From contig NZ_CP065037.1 in assembly GCF_019924635.1 (NCBI RefSeq), positions 1,116,001 to 1,180,000 on the forward strand: a DNA stretch of 64,000 nucleotides, in the 5' to 3' direction. Numbering within the stretch: position 1 is the first letter of the stretch; every line of letters begins with the position of its first letter. The DNA is from Leifsonia sp. ZF2019 (GTDB taxonomy: Bacteria; Actinomycetota; Actinomycetes; Actinomycetales; Microbacteriaceae). Positions 34,912 to 44,281 of the stretch are shown one piece after another. The translations under genes and the position numbers were made by a program. The notes below the pieces were generated by a model. The model was not told where the DNA came from, searched no databases, and saw only the letters and a program-made list of their open reading frames with translations.

Positions 34912-35136
34912 ATGAGTCAGGACGAACCCGTCATGGACGGGAGCAACGAAGCCGGTGCCGATGCCAAGGTCGCCGGGATCATCGACCAGGTACGTGCGGA
35001 CATGCAGCTGCGGCCGCGGGAGGACAGCGAGAAGCTGCTGCGCCAGCGGCTGAGCGACGCCGGCATCCAGCTCGACGACGCGGAGATCTCGCGCATCGCA
35101 GGAGAGGTGCAGAGCGGCCCGTCCGTCGTCGACTAG
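34912..35136 (+). CDS. Small hypothetical protein divergent from sdh
   Basis: 74 residues, acidic and helical, with no signal peptide or membrane helix. Its core reads IIDQVRADMQLRPRED and LLRQRLSDAGIQLDD. The start is supported by a leaderless-type -10 box. I recognise no family. It faces manC, with 12 bases between stops, and shares its upstream region with the sdh operon. Confidence 0.65.
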   Translation: MSQDEPVMDGSNEAGADAKVAGIIDQVRADMQLRPREDSEKLLRQRLSDAGIQLDDAEISRIAGEVQSGPSVVD

Positions 35137-35148
35137 CGGCCGACCGGC

Positions 35149-36273
35149 CTAGAGGACGTCCGTCGAGCCGGTGACCTTGAGGGCGTCGACGACCGACTTC
35201 ACCCGCTGGGCGTGCTCGCTGGTCGTGACCAGGAGGGCATCGGGGGTGTCGACCACGACGATGTCCTTCACCCCGATCAGGCTGATGACCCGCTTGCTCT
35301 GGCTCACCACGATGCCGCTCGACGAGTCGGCCAAGACCCGCGCGTTCTCGCCGAGGATGGCGAGGTCGGACTTGCGTCCGCCCGAGTTCAGCTTGGCGAG
35401 GGAGGCGAAATCGCCGACATCGTCCCAGTCGAAGTAGCCGGGGATGACGGCCAGACGGCCGGCGGCGGCGGCGGGTTCGGCGACGGTGTAGTCGATCGCG
35501 ATCTTCTCGAGGCCGGGCCAGATGCGGTCGACCGCGGGGCCGCGGGTCGCCGGGTCGTCCCAGGCGGCGGCGAGTGCGAGCAGACCGGCGAGGAGCTCCG
35601 GCTTGGTGCGCCCGATCTCCTCGAGCAGCAGGTCGGCGCGCGCGATGAACATGCCCGCGTTCCAGAGGTAGGAGCCGGACGCGACGTACCGCTCGGCGGT
35701 CGGCAGGTCGGGCTTCTCGACGAAGGAGTCCACCAGATGGGCGGAGGGAGCCCCGTCGATCCCGGCCGGATCCGCGGCGCAGTGGATGTAGCCGAAGCCG
35801 ACGGCGGGCTCGAGCGGCTGGATGCCGATGGTCGTGATGTACCCGGCGGCCGCCGCGTGGACGGCCTCCCGGACCGCCTGCCGGAACCGCGTCTGGTCGC
35901 GGATGACGTGGTCGGCGGCGAAGGAGCCGATGATGACGCCGGGCTCGCGGCGTTCGAGGATCGCAGCGGCGAGGCCGATGGCGGCGGTCGAGTCGCGGCC
36001 TTCGCTCTCGAGGACGACGTTCGCGTCGGCCAGATCGGGCAGCTGGGCCTCCACGGCGGCGCGGTGGGCGCGACCGGTGACGACCATGATCCGCTGGTCG
36101 CCGGAGAGCGGGGTCAGCCGGTCCCAGGTGTCGCGCAGCAGCGTCTGCCCCGATCCGGTCAGGTCGTGCAGGAATTTGGGCGCGTCGGCGCGCGAAAGCG
36201 GCCACAGCCGGGACCCCACGCCGCCGGCGGGGATCACGCTGTAGAAGCGGTCGAGCGGGGTGCTGCGGGTCAT
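35149..36273 (-). CDS. manC: Mannose-1-phosphate guanylyltransferase
   Basis: 374 residues, the short form without the isomerase domain. The nucleotidyltransferase signature VIPAGGVGSRLWPLSR, VVLESEGRDSTAAIGLAA and LVDSFVEKPD are clear, plus GYFDWDDVGDF near the end. It makes GDP-mannose from mannose-1-phosphate and GTP, the donor for mannosyltransferases such as the one encoded divergently 87 bases away. Confidence 0.95.
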   Translation of the reverse strand: MTRSTPLDRFYSVIPAGGVGSRLWPLSRADAPKFLHDLTGSGQTLLRDTWDRLTPLSGDQRIMVVTGRAHRAAVEAQLPDLADANVVLESEGRDSTAAIGLAAAILERREPGVIIGSFAADHVIRDQTRFRQAVREAVHAAAAGYITTIGIQPLEPAVGFGYIHCAADPAGIDGAPSAHLVDSFVEKPDLPTAERYVASGSYLWNAGMFIARADLLLEEIGRTKPELLAGLLALAAAWDDPATRGPAVDRIWPGLEKIAIDYTVAEPAAAAGRLAVIPGYFDWDDVGDFASLAKLNSGGRKSDLAILGENARVLADSSSGIVVSQSKRVISLIGVKDIVVVDTPDALLVTTSEHAQRVKSVVDALKVTGSTDVL

Positions 36274-36280
36274 GGTGGAC

Positions 36281-36286
36281 AGGATA
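36281..36286 (-). promoter_or_regulatory. -10 box (TATCCT) of a leaderless manC transcript
   Basis: TATCCT on the - strand is 7 bases before the manC ATG. Confidence 0.55.
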
Positions 36287-36347
36287 CCGATCGGTGCTGG
36301 ACATCCGCCGTTCACGGGTGGGCAATGGTGGGGCCACCCTCGCCGCC

Positions 36348-36353
36348 TACCGT
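36348..36353 (+). promoter_or_regulatory. -10 box (TACCGT) of a leaderless transcript
   Basis: TACCGT is 7 bases before ATG 36361. Confidence 0.55.
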
Positions 36354-36360
36354 GAAGGCC

Positions 36361-37530
36361 ATGCGGGTAGCCGTCGTCAGCGAGAGCTTCCTCCCCACGG
36401 TCAACGGGGTCACCAACAGCGTGCTCCGCGTGCTGGACCATCTCGCGGAGGCGGGACACGAGGCGATCGTCATCTGCCCGGACGCGGGGGCGCCGGCCGA
36501 GTACGCCGGGTTCCGGATCCACCAGGTCCCGTCGATCGCGTACCGGCAGTTCCCGGTCGGGCTGCCGAGCCCGCAGGTGCAGCGCATCCTCGCCCGCTTC
36601 GCGCCCGACGTGCTGCACGCGGCCTCTCCCTTCTTCTTGGGCGCGCAGGCCATCGCTGCCGCCAACCGCCTGGGCGTCCCGTCGGTCGCGATCTACCAGA
36701 CGGATGTCGCCGGCTTCGCACGCCGCAACGGGCTCGGCCTGACGTCGGCGATCGCCTGGAAGTACGTGCGCTGGGTGCATGAGGGAGCGGATCTCACGCT
36801 CGCGCCGTCCGCGGCCTCCGAATACGACCTCCGGGAGGCCGGTGTTTCGCGCATCGGGCGCTGGGGTCGCGGTGTGGACCTCGAGCGCTACCACCCGAAC
36901 AAGCGGCGGACGAAGGCGGCGGCCGCTCTGCGCGAGCGCCTGTCGCCCGACGGCGAGGTGGTCGTCGGCTACGTCGGACGCATCGCGCCGGAGAAGCAGG
37001 TCGAACGCCTGCGCACCCTGCGCGGCGTCCCCGGCCTGTCTGTCGCCATCGTCGGATACGGACCGGCCCGTGAGGCTGTCGAACGCGAGCTGCGCGGTGT
37101 TCCCGTCACCTGGCTCGGGCGCCTCGGGGGCGAGGAGCTCGCCGCCGCCTACGCCGCGTTCGACGTGTTCGTGCACACCGGCTCCGAAGAGACGTTCGGC
37201 CAGACGGTGCAGGAGGCGCACGCCTCCGGGCTGCCCGTCGTCGCGCCGCGCGCCGGCGGTCCGGTCGACCTCGTCGAGCACGGCGTCGACGGCCTCCTGT
37301 TCCCGCCCGGCGACGAGCGGGCGCTCCGGGCAGCGGTCTCCATGATCGTGAGCGACACCGGGCTGCGGTTGCGCATGGGGGAGGCCGGCCGCCGTGCCGT
37401 CCTCGGCCGCGGGTGGGACGTGCTGTGCGGGGAGCTGATCGGGCACTACGAGCGGGTCATCCTGAACGCCTGCGCAGAGCCGGAGGGGAGCGGCGTCCAG
37501 CCGGTCGGCAGGCAGCGCGCGTACAGTTAG
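36361..37530 (+). CDS. GT4-family glycosyltransferase, probably a mannosyltransferase
   Basis: 389 residues in two Rossmann-like domains. MRVAVVSESFLPTVNGVTNS opens the acceptor domain. VVGYVGRIAPEKQVERL and the donor-site motif EETFGQTVQEAHASGLPVV (EX7E) define GT4. The sequence style resembles GDP-mannose-dependent alpha-mannosyltransferases of actinobacterial glycolipids (MgtA/PimB-like), and its divergent neighbour makes GDP-mannose. The acceptor is probably a membrane lipid or lipoglycan, but this is inferred. Confidence 0.88.
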   Translation: MRVAVVSESFLPTVNGVTNSVLRVLDHLAEAGHEAIVICPDAGAPAEYAGFRIHQVPSIAYRQFPVGLPSPQVQRILARFAPDVLHAASPFFLGAQAIAAANRLGVPSVAIYQTDVAGFARRNGLGLTSAIAWKYVRWVHEGADLTLAPSAASEYDLREAGVSRIGRWGRGVDLERYHPNKRRTKAAAALRERLSPDGEVVVGYVGRIAPEKQVERLRTLRGVPGLSVAIVGYGPAREAVERELRGVPVTWLGRLGGEELAAAYAAFDVFVHTGSEETFGQTVQEAHASGLPVVAPRAGGPVDLVEHGVDGLLFPPGDERALRAAVSMIVSDTGLRLRMGEAGRRAVLGRGWDVLCGELIGHYERVILNACAEPEGSGVQPVGRQRAYS

Positions 37531-37583
37531 GTGGCCGCTCGCGGCGGCCGTCCACCCTTCCGCACGCTCCCTGGAGGTGAACG

Positions 37584-38720
37584 ATGGCGAACATCAACCG
37601 ACGCGGCATTCCGATGCCTTTCGTGTCCCGGTCGCGGAGGACCGACCCTCCCAGTGCCGTCGTCTCCGCCGAGCCTGTGGAGGCGGGCGTCCGGTCGCGC
37701 AACAGCATGGTGGACAGCGCGGTCTACCGCGATGGCGTCCGCGTCGCCTCGCCGACCACGCTCGCCGAGACCTACCACGCGCTCGACAGCACGCCCGGGG
37801 GCGTCGCGTGGATCGGGCTCTACCGGCCGAGCGAGCGCGAGCTGATGTCGCTCGCGGAGGAGTTCAACCTCCACCCCCTGGCGATCGAGGATGCGATCGT
37901 CGCCCACCAGCGGCCCAAGCTGGAGCGCTACGACACCGTGTTGTTCGTCGTGCTCAAGGCGGCGAACTACCTCGACGTTCCCGAGGAGGTCGACTTCGGT
38001 GAGCTGCACCTCTTCGTCGGCCCGAACTTCGTGATCACCGTCCGCCACAGCGAGTCTCCCGACCTCTCCACCGTGCGCCACCGCATGGAGGCCGAGCCCG
38101 ACCTCCTGGCCCTCGGGCCTCAGGCGGTGCTCTACGCGATCATCGACGCCGTCGTGGACGCGTACAGCCCGGTCGTCGCGGGTCTCGCCAACGACATCGA
38201 CGAGATCGAGACCCAGGTGTTCGGCGGGGACGCCCTCGTCTCCCGACGCATCTACGAGCTGTCGCGGGAGGTCATCGACTTCCAGCGCGCCACCCATCCG
38301 CTCTCCGCGGTGATGGTCGCTCTCGAACGCGGCAGCGCCAAGTACGGCGTCACCCAGGAGCTCGAACGCCGCCTCCGCGACGTGGCGGACCACCTCACCC
38401 AGGTGAACGAGCGCGTCGACGGCTTCCGCTACCTGCTGCGAGACATCCTCACGGTGAACTCCACTCTCGTCTCCGAACGCCAGAACGAGGAGATGACCCG
38501 CCTCGCCCTCTCCACCCACGAGCAGGGCGAGCAGGTCAAGAAGATCTCCTCCTGGGCGGCCATCCTCTTCGCCCCGTCCCTCATCGCCGGCGTCTACGGC
38601 ATGAACTTCGAGCACATGCCCGAACTGAGCTGGACGCTGGGCTACCCGCTCGCCATCCTGGCGATGCTCGGGCTGAGCACGCTGCTGTACGTGCTGTTCA
38701 AGAAGCGCGGGTGGATGTAA
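37584..38720 (+). CDS. corA: CorA-family magnesium/cobalt transporter
   Basis: 378 residues with GGAGGTGA before the ATG. A long soluble alpha/beta domain with helical stalk precedes two C-terminal transmembrane helices. The selectivity motif is Tyr-Gly-Met-Asn-Phe in AGVYGMNFEHMP, and the end is basic (LFKKRGWM), as in CorA. It is a pentameric divalent cation channel. A strong terminator follows. Confidence 0.95.
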   Translation: MANINRRGIPMPFVSRSRRTDPPSAVVSAEPVEAGVRSRNSMVDSAVYRDGVRVASPTTLAETYHALDSTPGGVAWIGLYRPSERELMSLAEEFNLHPLAIEDAIVAHQRPKLERYDTVLFVVLKAANYLDVPEEVDFGELHLFVGPNFVITVRHSESPDLSTVRHRMEAEPDLLALGPQAVLYAIIDAVVDAYSPVVAGLANDIDEIETQVFGGDALVSRRIYELSREVIDFQRATHPLSAVMVALERGSAKYGVTQELERRLRDVADHLTQVNERVDGFRYLLRDILTVNSTLVSERQNEEMTRLALSTHEQGEQVKKISSWAAILFAPSLIAGVYGMNFEHMPELSWTLGYPLAILAMLGLSTLLYVLFKKRGWM

Positions 38721-38734
38721 GGAGTCCGTTCGAC

Positions 38735-38778
38735 GCGCGGTTGGTGACTGCTCAAATGAGCAGTCGCCAACCGCGCGC
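38735..38778 (+). terminator. Long intrinsic terminator after corA
   Basis: 21-bp stem with a single G-T position (38735-38755 with 38758-38778) and a 2-base loop, followed by CGCGTTTG. Confidence 0.85.
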
Positions 38779-38902
38779 GCGTTTGTAACGCTTGCATGAA
38801 GAAGCCGGATTTTCGGACGGAGCGGTCTGTCACATTCGGTAACGTCAATGCATACCCTGGCCGGCGAGCACCCACGCCGGTCACGCATCTTGGAGGACAA
38901 CC

Positions 38903-39985
38903 TTGACAATCACAGCTCGTAAGGCCGGCCTCGTCGGTCTTGCGGCGACCGGCGTCATCGCGCTGCTCGCCGCGTGTTCCGCTGCACCGTCCGACAGCTC
39001 GTCGACCGGCGCCGCGAAGAGCGACTTCCTGCCCTGCATGGTCTCCGACTCGGGCGGGTTCGACGACCACTCGTTCAACCAGCTCGGGTACGAGGGTCTC
39101 ACCGAGGCGGCCAAGTCGCTGAACGTGACCCCGAAGTCGGCCGAGTCGAAGAGCGAGAACGACTTCGCTCCGAACATCCAGAGCATGGTCGACGCGAACT
39201 GCAACCTCGTCGTGACCGTCGGCTTCCTGCTCGCCGACGCCACCAAGAAGGCCGCCGCGTCGAACCCCGACGTCGACTTCGCCATCATCGACGACAACTC
39301 GATCCAGGCCAAGAACGTCAAGCCGATCATCTTCGACACCGCGCAGGCGGCGTTCCTCGCCGGCTACGCGGCCGCGAGCTACTCGAAGACCGGCATCGTC
39401 GGCACCTTCGGCGGCATGCAGATCCCGACCGTCACCATCTTCATGGACGGCTTCGCGGACGGCGTGAAGTACTTCAACGACCAGAAGGGCAAGTCGGTCA
39501 AGGTCGTCGGCTGGGACGTCGACGCGCAGAACGGCTCGTTCACCGGCGGCTTCGACGCCAACGAGACCGCGAAGAACACGGCGCAGGGCATCATCGACCA
39601 GAACGCCGACGTGATCATGCCGGTCGGCGGCCCGATCTACCAGTCGGCCGCGCAGGCGATCAAGGACTCCGGCAAGTCGATCGCCATGGTCGGCGTCGAC
39701 GCCGACGTCTACGAGTCGGACCCGAGTGTGAAGGACCTCCTCCTCACCTCGGTCATGAAGGGCATGAAGCCCGCCACCAACGACGTCGTCAAGCAGGCGG
39801 CGGGCGGCAAGTTCGACAGCACGCCGTACGTCGGCACGCTGAAGAACGACGGCGTCGGCATCGCCCCGTTCCACGACTTCGCCTCGAAGGTGGACTCGGG
39901 CCTGCAGGGCGAGCTCGACAAGATCAAGGCCGGCATCATCGACGGCTCGATCAAGGTCACCTCCCCTTCGTCGCCCAAGCAGTAA
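38903..39985 (+). CDS. BMP-family nucleoside-binding lipoprotein of an ABC importer
   Basis: 360 residues starting at TTG with GGAGGA upstream. The N-terminal signal ends in the lipobox LLAAC (Cys25), so it is a membrane-anchored lipoprotein. The Bmp/PnrA domain is recognisable from SDSGGFDDHSFNQLGYEG, VDFAIIDDN and IIFDTAQAAFLAGYAAA. BMP proteins bind purine or other nucleosides. ATPase and permease genes follow, then cdd, deoA and add, which supports nucleoside uptake. Confidence 0.94.
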   Translation: MTITARKAGLVGLAATGVIALLAACSAAPSDSSSTGAAKSDFLPCMVSDSGGFDDHSFNQLGYEGLTEAAKSLNVTPKSAESKSENDFAPNIQSMVDANCNLVVTVGFLLADATKKAAASNPDVDFAIIDDNSIQAKNVKPIIFDTAQAAFLAGYAAASYSKTGIVGTFGGMQIPTVTIFMDGFADGVKYFNDQKGKSVKVVGWDVDAQNGSFTGGFDANETAKNTAQGIIDQNADVIMPVGGPIYQSAAQAIKDSGKSIAMVGVDADVYESDPSVKDLLLTSVMKGMKPATNDVVKQAAGGKFDSTPYVGTLKNDGVGIAPFHDFASKVDSGLQGELDKIKAGIIDGSIKVTSPSSPKQ

Positions 39986-40000
39986 CGACGGACAACACTC

Positions 40001-40033
40001 GACGGGGAGGTCAGCATGGCTGGCCTCCCCGTC
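40001..40033 (+). terminator. Stem-loop after the binding-protein gene
   Basis: 15-bp stem with one mismatch (40001-40015 with 40019-40033). It probably acts as a partial terminator, giving more binding protein than transporter. Confidence 0.65.
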
Positions 40034-40106
40034 TGCCGTTGTCACGCATGTGTCGGGATGCTCATCTGAGCAGAGACTGACATATGCGCAGAAGGTAGAT
40101 TGATCT

Positions 40107-40137
40107 CGCGCGACGAGGCCACCAGCGTCGTCGCGCG
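40107..40137. other. Stem-loop in the leader of the ABC ATPase gene
   Basis: Perfect 10-bp stem (40107-40116 with 40128-40137). It has no U-tract, so an RNA-structure or regulator-site role is open. Confidence 0.45.
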
Positions 40138-40194
40138 CCACCTTTCACGTGTCTCTGTGCTCACCACGGGCGAGGAGAGAAGGAACCCACCCGA

Positions 40195-41715
40195 ATGAAG
40201 CTCGAACTCCGCGGCATCACCAAACGGTTCGGTGCCCTGGTCGCGAACGACCACATCGACCTCACGGTCGAACCCGGCGAGATCCACTGCCTGCTCGGCG
40301 AGAACGGCGCAGGCAAGTCCACCCTGATGAACGTGCTCTACGGCCTCTACCAGGCCGAGGAAGGCGAGATCCTGCTGGACGATGTGGTCCAGCACTTCGC
40401 CGGCCCCGGCGACGCCATGAAGGCCGGCATCGGCATGGTGCACCAGCACTTCATGCTCATCCCCGTCTTCACCGTCGCCGAGAACGTCATGCTCGGCCAC
40501 GAGCAGACGAAGTTCGGCGGTCGCCTCGACCTCGCCGCGGCCCGCGCGAAGGTGCGCGAGATCTCGGCCCGGTTCGGCTTCGACGTCGACCCGGACGCCC
40601 TGGTGGAGGACCTCCCCGTCGGCGTCCAGCAGCGCGTCGAGATCATCAAGGCTTTGTCGCAGAACGCGAAGGTGCTCGTCTTCGACGAGCCCACGGCCGT
40701 GCTGACGCCACAGGAGACCGACGAGCTGATGGGCATCATGCGCCAGCTCAAGGAGCAGGGCACCGCGATCATCTTCATCACCCACAAGCTGCGGGAGGTA
40801 CGCGAGGTCGCCGACCGCATCACGGTCATCCGCCTCGGCAAGGTCGTCGGCGAGGCGGAGCCGACCGCGACGAACGCCGAGATGGCGTCGATGATGGTCG
40901 GCCGCGCCGTCTCCCTCACCGTCCACAAGGACCCGGCCACCCCCGGCGACGCGGCGCTCGTCGTCCGCGACCTCTCGGTGATCGACCCGATCGGCCAGCT
41001 GGTCGTCAACCGCGTGAACTTCGAGGTCCGCGCGGGGGAGATCCTCGCGATCGCGGGAGTGCAGGGCAACGGCCAGACCGAGCTCACCGAGGCGATCCTG
41101 GGTCTGCAGCCGCGCGTGGAGGGCACGATCGTGCTCGACGGCGCCGAGATCCAGAGTTACAGCCCGCGCAAGGTGCTCGACGCCGGCGTCGGGTTCGTCC
41201 CCGAGGACCGCAACGAGGACGGCCTCGTCGGCGAGTTCACCATCCAGGAGAACCTGATGCTGGACCGCTCGACCGGGGAGCCGTTCGTCAAGGCCGGCAA
41301 CATCCAGTTCTCGTATCTCAAGCAGTTCGCCGAGGAGAAGGTGCGCGAGTTCGACGTGCGCACCCAGTCCATCGACACCGCCGTCGGCCGCCTCTCCGGC
41401 GGCAACGCGCAGAAGGTCGTCCTGGCCCGTGAGCTGAGCCGCGAGCTGCGGCTCTTCGTCGCGGCGCAGCCGACCCGCGGTCTCGACGTGGGCTCGATCG
41501 AGTTCGTGCACAAGCGCATCGTCGAGACCCGCGACTCGGGAGTCCCGGTCATCGTGGTCTCGACCGAGCTGGACGAGGTCGCGGCGCTGGCCGACCGCAT
41601 CGCGGTGATGTACCGCGGCGGGATCGTTGGAATCGTGCCGGGGGACACGTCGCGCGACGTCCTCGGCCTCATGATGGCCGGCGAGTCGCCGGAGCAGGCA
41701 GGAGCAGCAGCATGA
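40195..41715 (+). CDS. Nucleoside ABC transporter, double ATP-binding subunit
   Basis: 506 residues with two fused ATPase domains. The first has Walker A GENGAGKSTLMN, signature LPVGVQQRVEI and Walker B VLVFDEPTA. The second has GVQGNGQTELTE in place of a canonical Walker A, a clean LSGGNAQKVVLAREL signature, and AAQPTRGLDVGS at Walker B. This asymmetric pair is normal for the NupO/RbsA-type simple sugar and nucleoside importers. It overlaps the first permease gene by 4 bases. Confidence 0.95.
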   Translation: MKLELRGITKRFGALVANDHIDLTVEPGEIHCLLGENGAGKSTLMNVLYGLYQAEEGEILLDDVVQHFAGPGDAMKAGIGMVHQHFMLIPVFTVAENVMLGHEQTKFGGRLDLAAARAKVREISARFGFDVDPDALVEDLPVGVQQRVEIIKALSQNAKVLVFDEPTAVLTPQETDELMGIMRQLKEQGTAIIFITHKLREVREVADRITVIRLGKVVGEAEPTATNAEMASMMVGRAVSLTVHKDPATPGDAALVVRDLSVIDPIGQLVVNRVNFEVRAGEILAIAGVQGNGQTELTEAILGLQPRVEGTIVLDGAEIQSYSPRKVLDAGVGFVPEDRNEDGLVGEFTIQENLMLDRSTGEPFVKAGNIQFSYLKQFAEEKVREFDVRTQSIDTAVGRLSGGNAQKVVLARELSRELRLFVAAQPTRGLDVGSIEFVHKRIVETRDSGVPVIVVSTELDEVAALADRIAVMYRGGIVGIVPGDTSRDVLGLMMAGESPEQAGAAA

Positions 41716-42995
41716 CGGGGACCCCCACCCCCAGCCGGCCCGTGGCGCCCGCACAGCCGGGTCAGCCCGCCGGCAAGGCGGAGAACGACGACCGCTGGAA
41801 CAAGGCGGTCCGCGACATCATGGGCGGCCCGGTGATCATCTCGATCCTGGCCGTCGTGCTGGCGCTGATCGTCGGTGCGATCCTGATCGCCGCGACCGAC
41901 CCCGAGGTGCAGAAGGCCGCCGGGTACTTCTTCGCCCGCCCGGGAGACACCTTCAAGGCGATCTGGGACTCGGTCTCGAGCGCCTACGTGTCGATGTTCC
42001 AGGGCGCGATCTACAACTTCCGCCGTCCGACGTTCGCGGCGGGCATCCGCCCGCTCACCGAGACCTTGACGTTCGCCACGCCGCTCATCGTCAGCGGCCT
42101 CGGCGTGGCCCTCGCGTTCCGCGTCGGCCTGTTCAACATCGGCGGTCAGGGGCAGATCCTCATCGCCGCCGCAGCCTCGGCCTGGGTGGGCTTCTCCTGG
42201 AACCTGCCGCCGGTCATCCACCTGGTGCTCGCGGTCGTCGCGGGCATCGCGGGCGGCGCGATCTGGGCCGGCATCGTCGGCGTCCTGAAGGCGCGGACCG
42301 GTGCGCACGAGGTGATCGTCACGATCATGCTCAACTACATCGCCTTCTACCTCATCGCATACATGCTGCGCACCCAGGGCCTCCTGCAGGCGCCCGGCTC
42401 CAACAACCCGAAGGCTCCGCCGATCCACGCCAACGCGGTGTTCCCGCCGCTGTTCGGCGAGCAGTACAACCTGACCTGGGCCTTCGTGGTCGTCATCGCC
42501 GCGACGGTCTTCGTCTGGTGGCTGATCAACCGATCGAGCCTCGGCTTCCGCTTCCGGGCGGTCGGCGAGAACCCGAACGCGGCCCGCGTCGCCGGCATCA
42601 ACGTCAAGAACGTCTACCTCTACGCGATGCTCATCGCCGGTGGACTTGTCGGCATCGCCGGCGCCAGCCAGGCGCTCGGCGTCTTCCCGCAGGGCATCAG
42701 CTCGGGCGTCGACGCGGGCATCGGCTTCGACGCGATCACCGTCGCGCTGCTCGGCCGGTCGCGGCCGTGGGGCGTCTTCGTCGCGGGCCTCCTCTTCGGC
42801 GCTCTCAAGGCCGGTGGATACACCATCCAGGCCGCGAACGACATCCCGATCGACATCGTGCTCGTGGTGCAGTCGCTCATCGTCCTCTTCGTCGCCGCGC
42901 CGCCGCTGGTGCGCGCGATCTTCCGCCTCCCGACGCCGGGCAGCACGCCCCGGAGACAGCGTCCGATCGTCACGAAGGAGGTGGCGGCCAAGTGA
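41712..42995 (+). CDS. Nucleoside ABC transporter permease 1
   Basis: 427 residues. A hydrophilic Pro-rich N-terminus (about 1-35) precedes about nine or ten transmembrane helices, with the BPD_transp_2 element GLFNIGGQGQILIAA and the coupling-helix region FRAVGENPNAARVAGINV. It is the NupP/YufP-type half of the channel. It overlaps both neighbours by 4 bases. Confidence 0.94.
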   Translation: MTGTPTPSRPVAPAQPGQPAGKAENDDRWNKAVRDIMGGPVIISILAVVLALIVGAILIAATDPEVQKAAGYFFARPGDTFKAIWDSVSSAYVSMFQGAIYNFRRPTFAAGIRPLTETLTFATPLIVSGLGVALAFRVGLFNIGGQGQILIAAAASAWVGFSWNLPPVIHLVLAVVAGIAGGAIWAGIVGVLKARTGAHEVIVTIMLNYIAFYLIAYMLRTQGLLQAPGSNNPKAPPIHANAVFPPLFGEQYNLTWAFVVVIAATVFVWWLINRSSLGFRFRAVGENPNAARVAGINVKNVYLYAMLIAGGLVGIAGASQALGVFPQGISSGVDAGIGFDAITVALLGRSRPWGVFVAGLLFGALKAGGYTIQAANDIPIDIVLVVQSLIVLFVAAPPLVRAIFRLPTPGSTPRRQRPIVTKEVAAK

Positions 42996-44281
42996 CCACC
43001 ACGGCCCCCGTCGTCCCCGACTCCTCGCCCATCGTGCTGGAGAAGGCCGAGATCCGCTCCTGGAAGGCGCCCATCGCCTTCGCGGTGTTCGTGGTCATCA
43101 GCCTGGTCCTGTTCCTCGGCTTCTCCCGTCACGGCGCGAGCACCTTCCGGTTCTCCGAGTCGTCCGACGCGATCAAGCTGCCGAATCTGGTGGTCGACAC
43201 CTTCTCGACCACCGTCGTCGTGATCGTCCTGCTGGCGATCGTCACCGGATTCAGCGCGTGGCTCTCCTGGAACGCGCGCAAGACGCCGATCTGGCTGGTC
43301 GTCGTGTTCGCGCTCGTGTTCATGTTCGGCTTCCTCGCCTGGGCCGGGTCGGGCGAACTGCCCGTGCCCGTGACCGGCCTGCTGCTGGGCACGATCAGCC
43401 TCTCCGTCCCTCTCGTCTTCGGCGCCCTCGGCGGCGTGATCTCCGAGCGCGGCGGCGTCGTCAACGTCGCCATCGAGGGTCAGCTGCTCGCCGGCGCCTT
43501 CGTCTCGGCCATGACCGCGACGCTCACCGGGAGCTGGGTGGTCGGCCTGCTCGCCGCGATGGTCGCGGGCGTCCTCGTGTCCTTCGTGCTCGCCGCGTTC
43601 GCGATCAAGTACCTGGTCGACCAGGTGATCGTCGGCGTCGTGCTCAACGTGCTCGTCACCGGTCTCACGAGCTTCCTGTACTCGAAGGTACTCGCCGCAG
43701 ACCCGACCGTGCTCAACCACCCGCCGCGCCTGCCCGACTGGCCGATTCCGATCCTGAGCGACATCCCGATCCTCGGCAAGGTGCTCTTCAACCAGACGAT
43801 CATCGAGTACCTGATGTACATCGCGATCTTCGTGGTCTGGTTCGGGCTGTTCAAGACCCGCTGGGGCCTGCGCCTCCGCTCGGTCGGCGAGCACCCGGAG
43901 GCCGCGGACACCGTGGGCATCAAGGTGAACAGCACCCGCTTCTGGAATGTCTCGCTCGCGGGTGCGGTGGCCGGCCTCGGCGGCGCATATTTCACGCTCG
44001 GCTCGGTCGGCGCCTTCTCCAAGGAGATGACGGCCGGTCAGGGCTTCATCGCCCTCGCCGCCGTGATCTTCGGACGCTGGGACCCGATCCGGGCCACGCT
44101 CGCCGCGCTGCTGTTCGGCTTCGCCTCGAACCTGCAGAACGTGCTCGGCATCATCGGCTCGCCGGTCCCGAGCGAGTTCATGCTCATGCTGCCGTACGTC
44201 GTCACGATCTTCGCCGTCGCCGGCCTGGTCGGGATGTCGCGCGCGCCCGCCGCCGACGGCAAGCCCTACATCAAGTCATGA
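42992..44281 (+). CDS. Nucleoside ABC transporter permease 2
   Basis: 429 residues from the GTG overlapping the previous stop (GTGA). About ten helices, with GGVVNVAIEGQLLAGAF and the coupling region LRSVGEHPEAADTVGIKV near the middle, mark the NupQ/YufQ-type partner permease. Compared with short family members it has an extra N-terminal block of about 110 residues with three helices. Confidence 0.93.
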   Translation: MTTTAPVVPDSSPIVLEKAEIRSWKAPIAFAVFVVISLVLFLGFSRHGASTFRFSESSDAIKLPNLVVDTFSTTVVVIVLLAIVTGFSAWLSWNARKTPIWLVVVFALVFMFGFLAWAGSGELPVPVTGLLLGTISLSVPLVFGALGGVISERGGVVNVAIEGQLLAGAFVSAMTATLTGSWVVGLLAAMVAGVLVSFVLAAFAIKYLVDQVIVGVVLNVLVTGLTSFLYSKVLAADPTVLNHPPRLPDWPIPILSDIPILGKVLFNQTIIEYLMYIAIFVVWFGLFKTRWGLRLRSVGEHPEAADTVGIKVNSTRFWNVSLAGAVAGLGGAYFTLGSVGAFSKEMTAGQGFIALAAVIFGRWDPIRATLAALLFGFASNLQNVLGIIGSPVPSEFMLMLPYVVTIFAVAGLVGMSRAPAADGKPYIKS

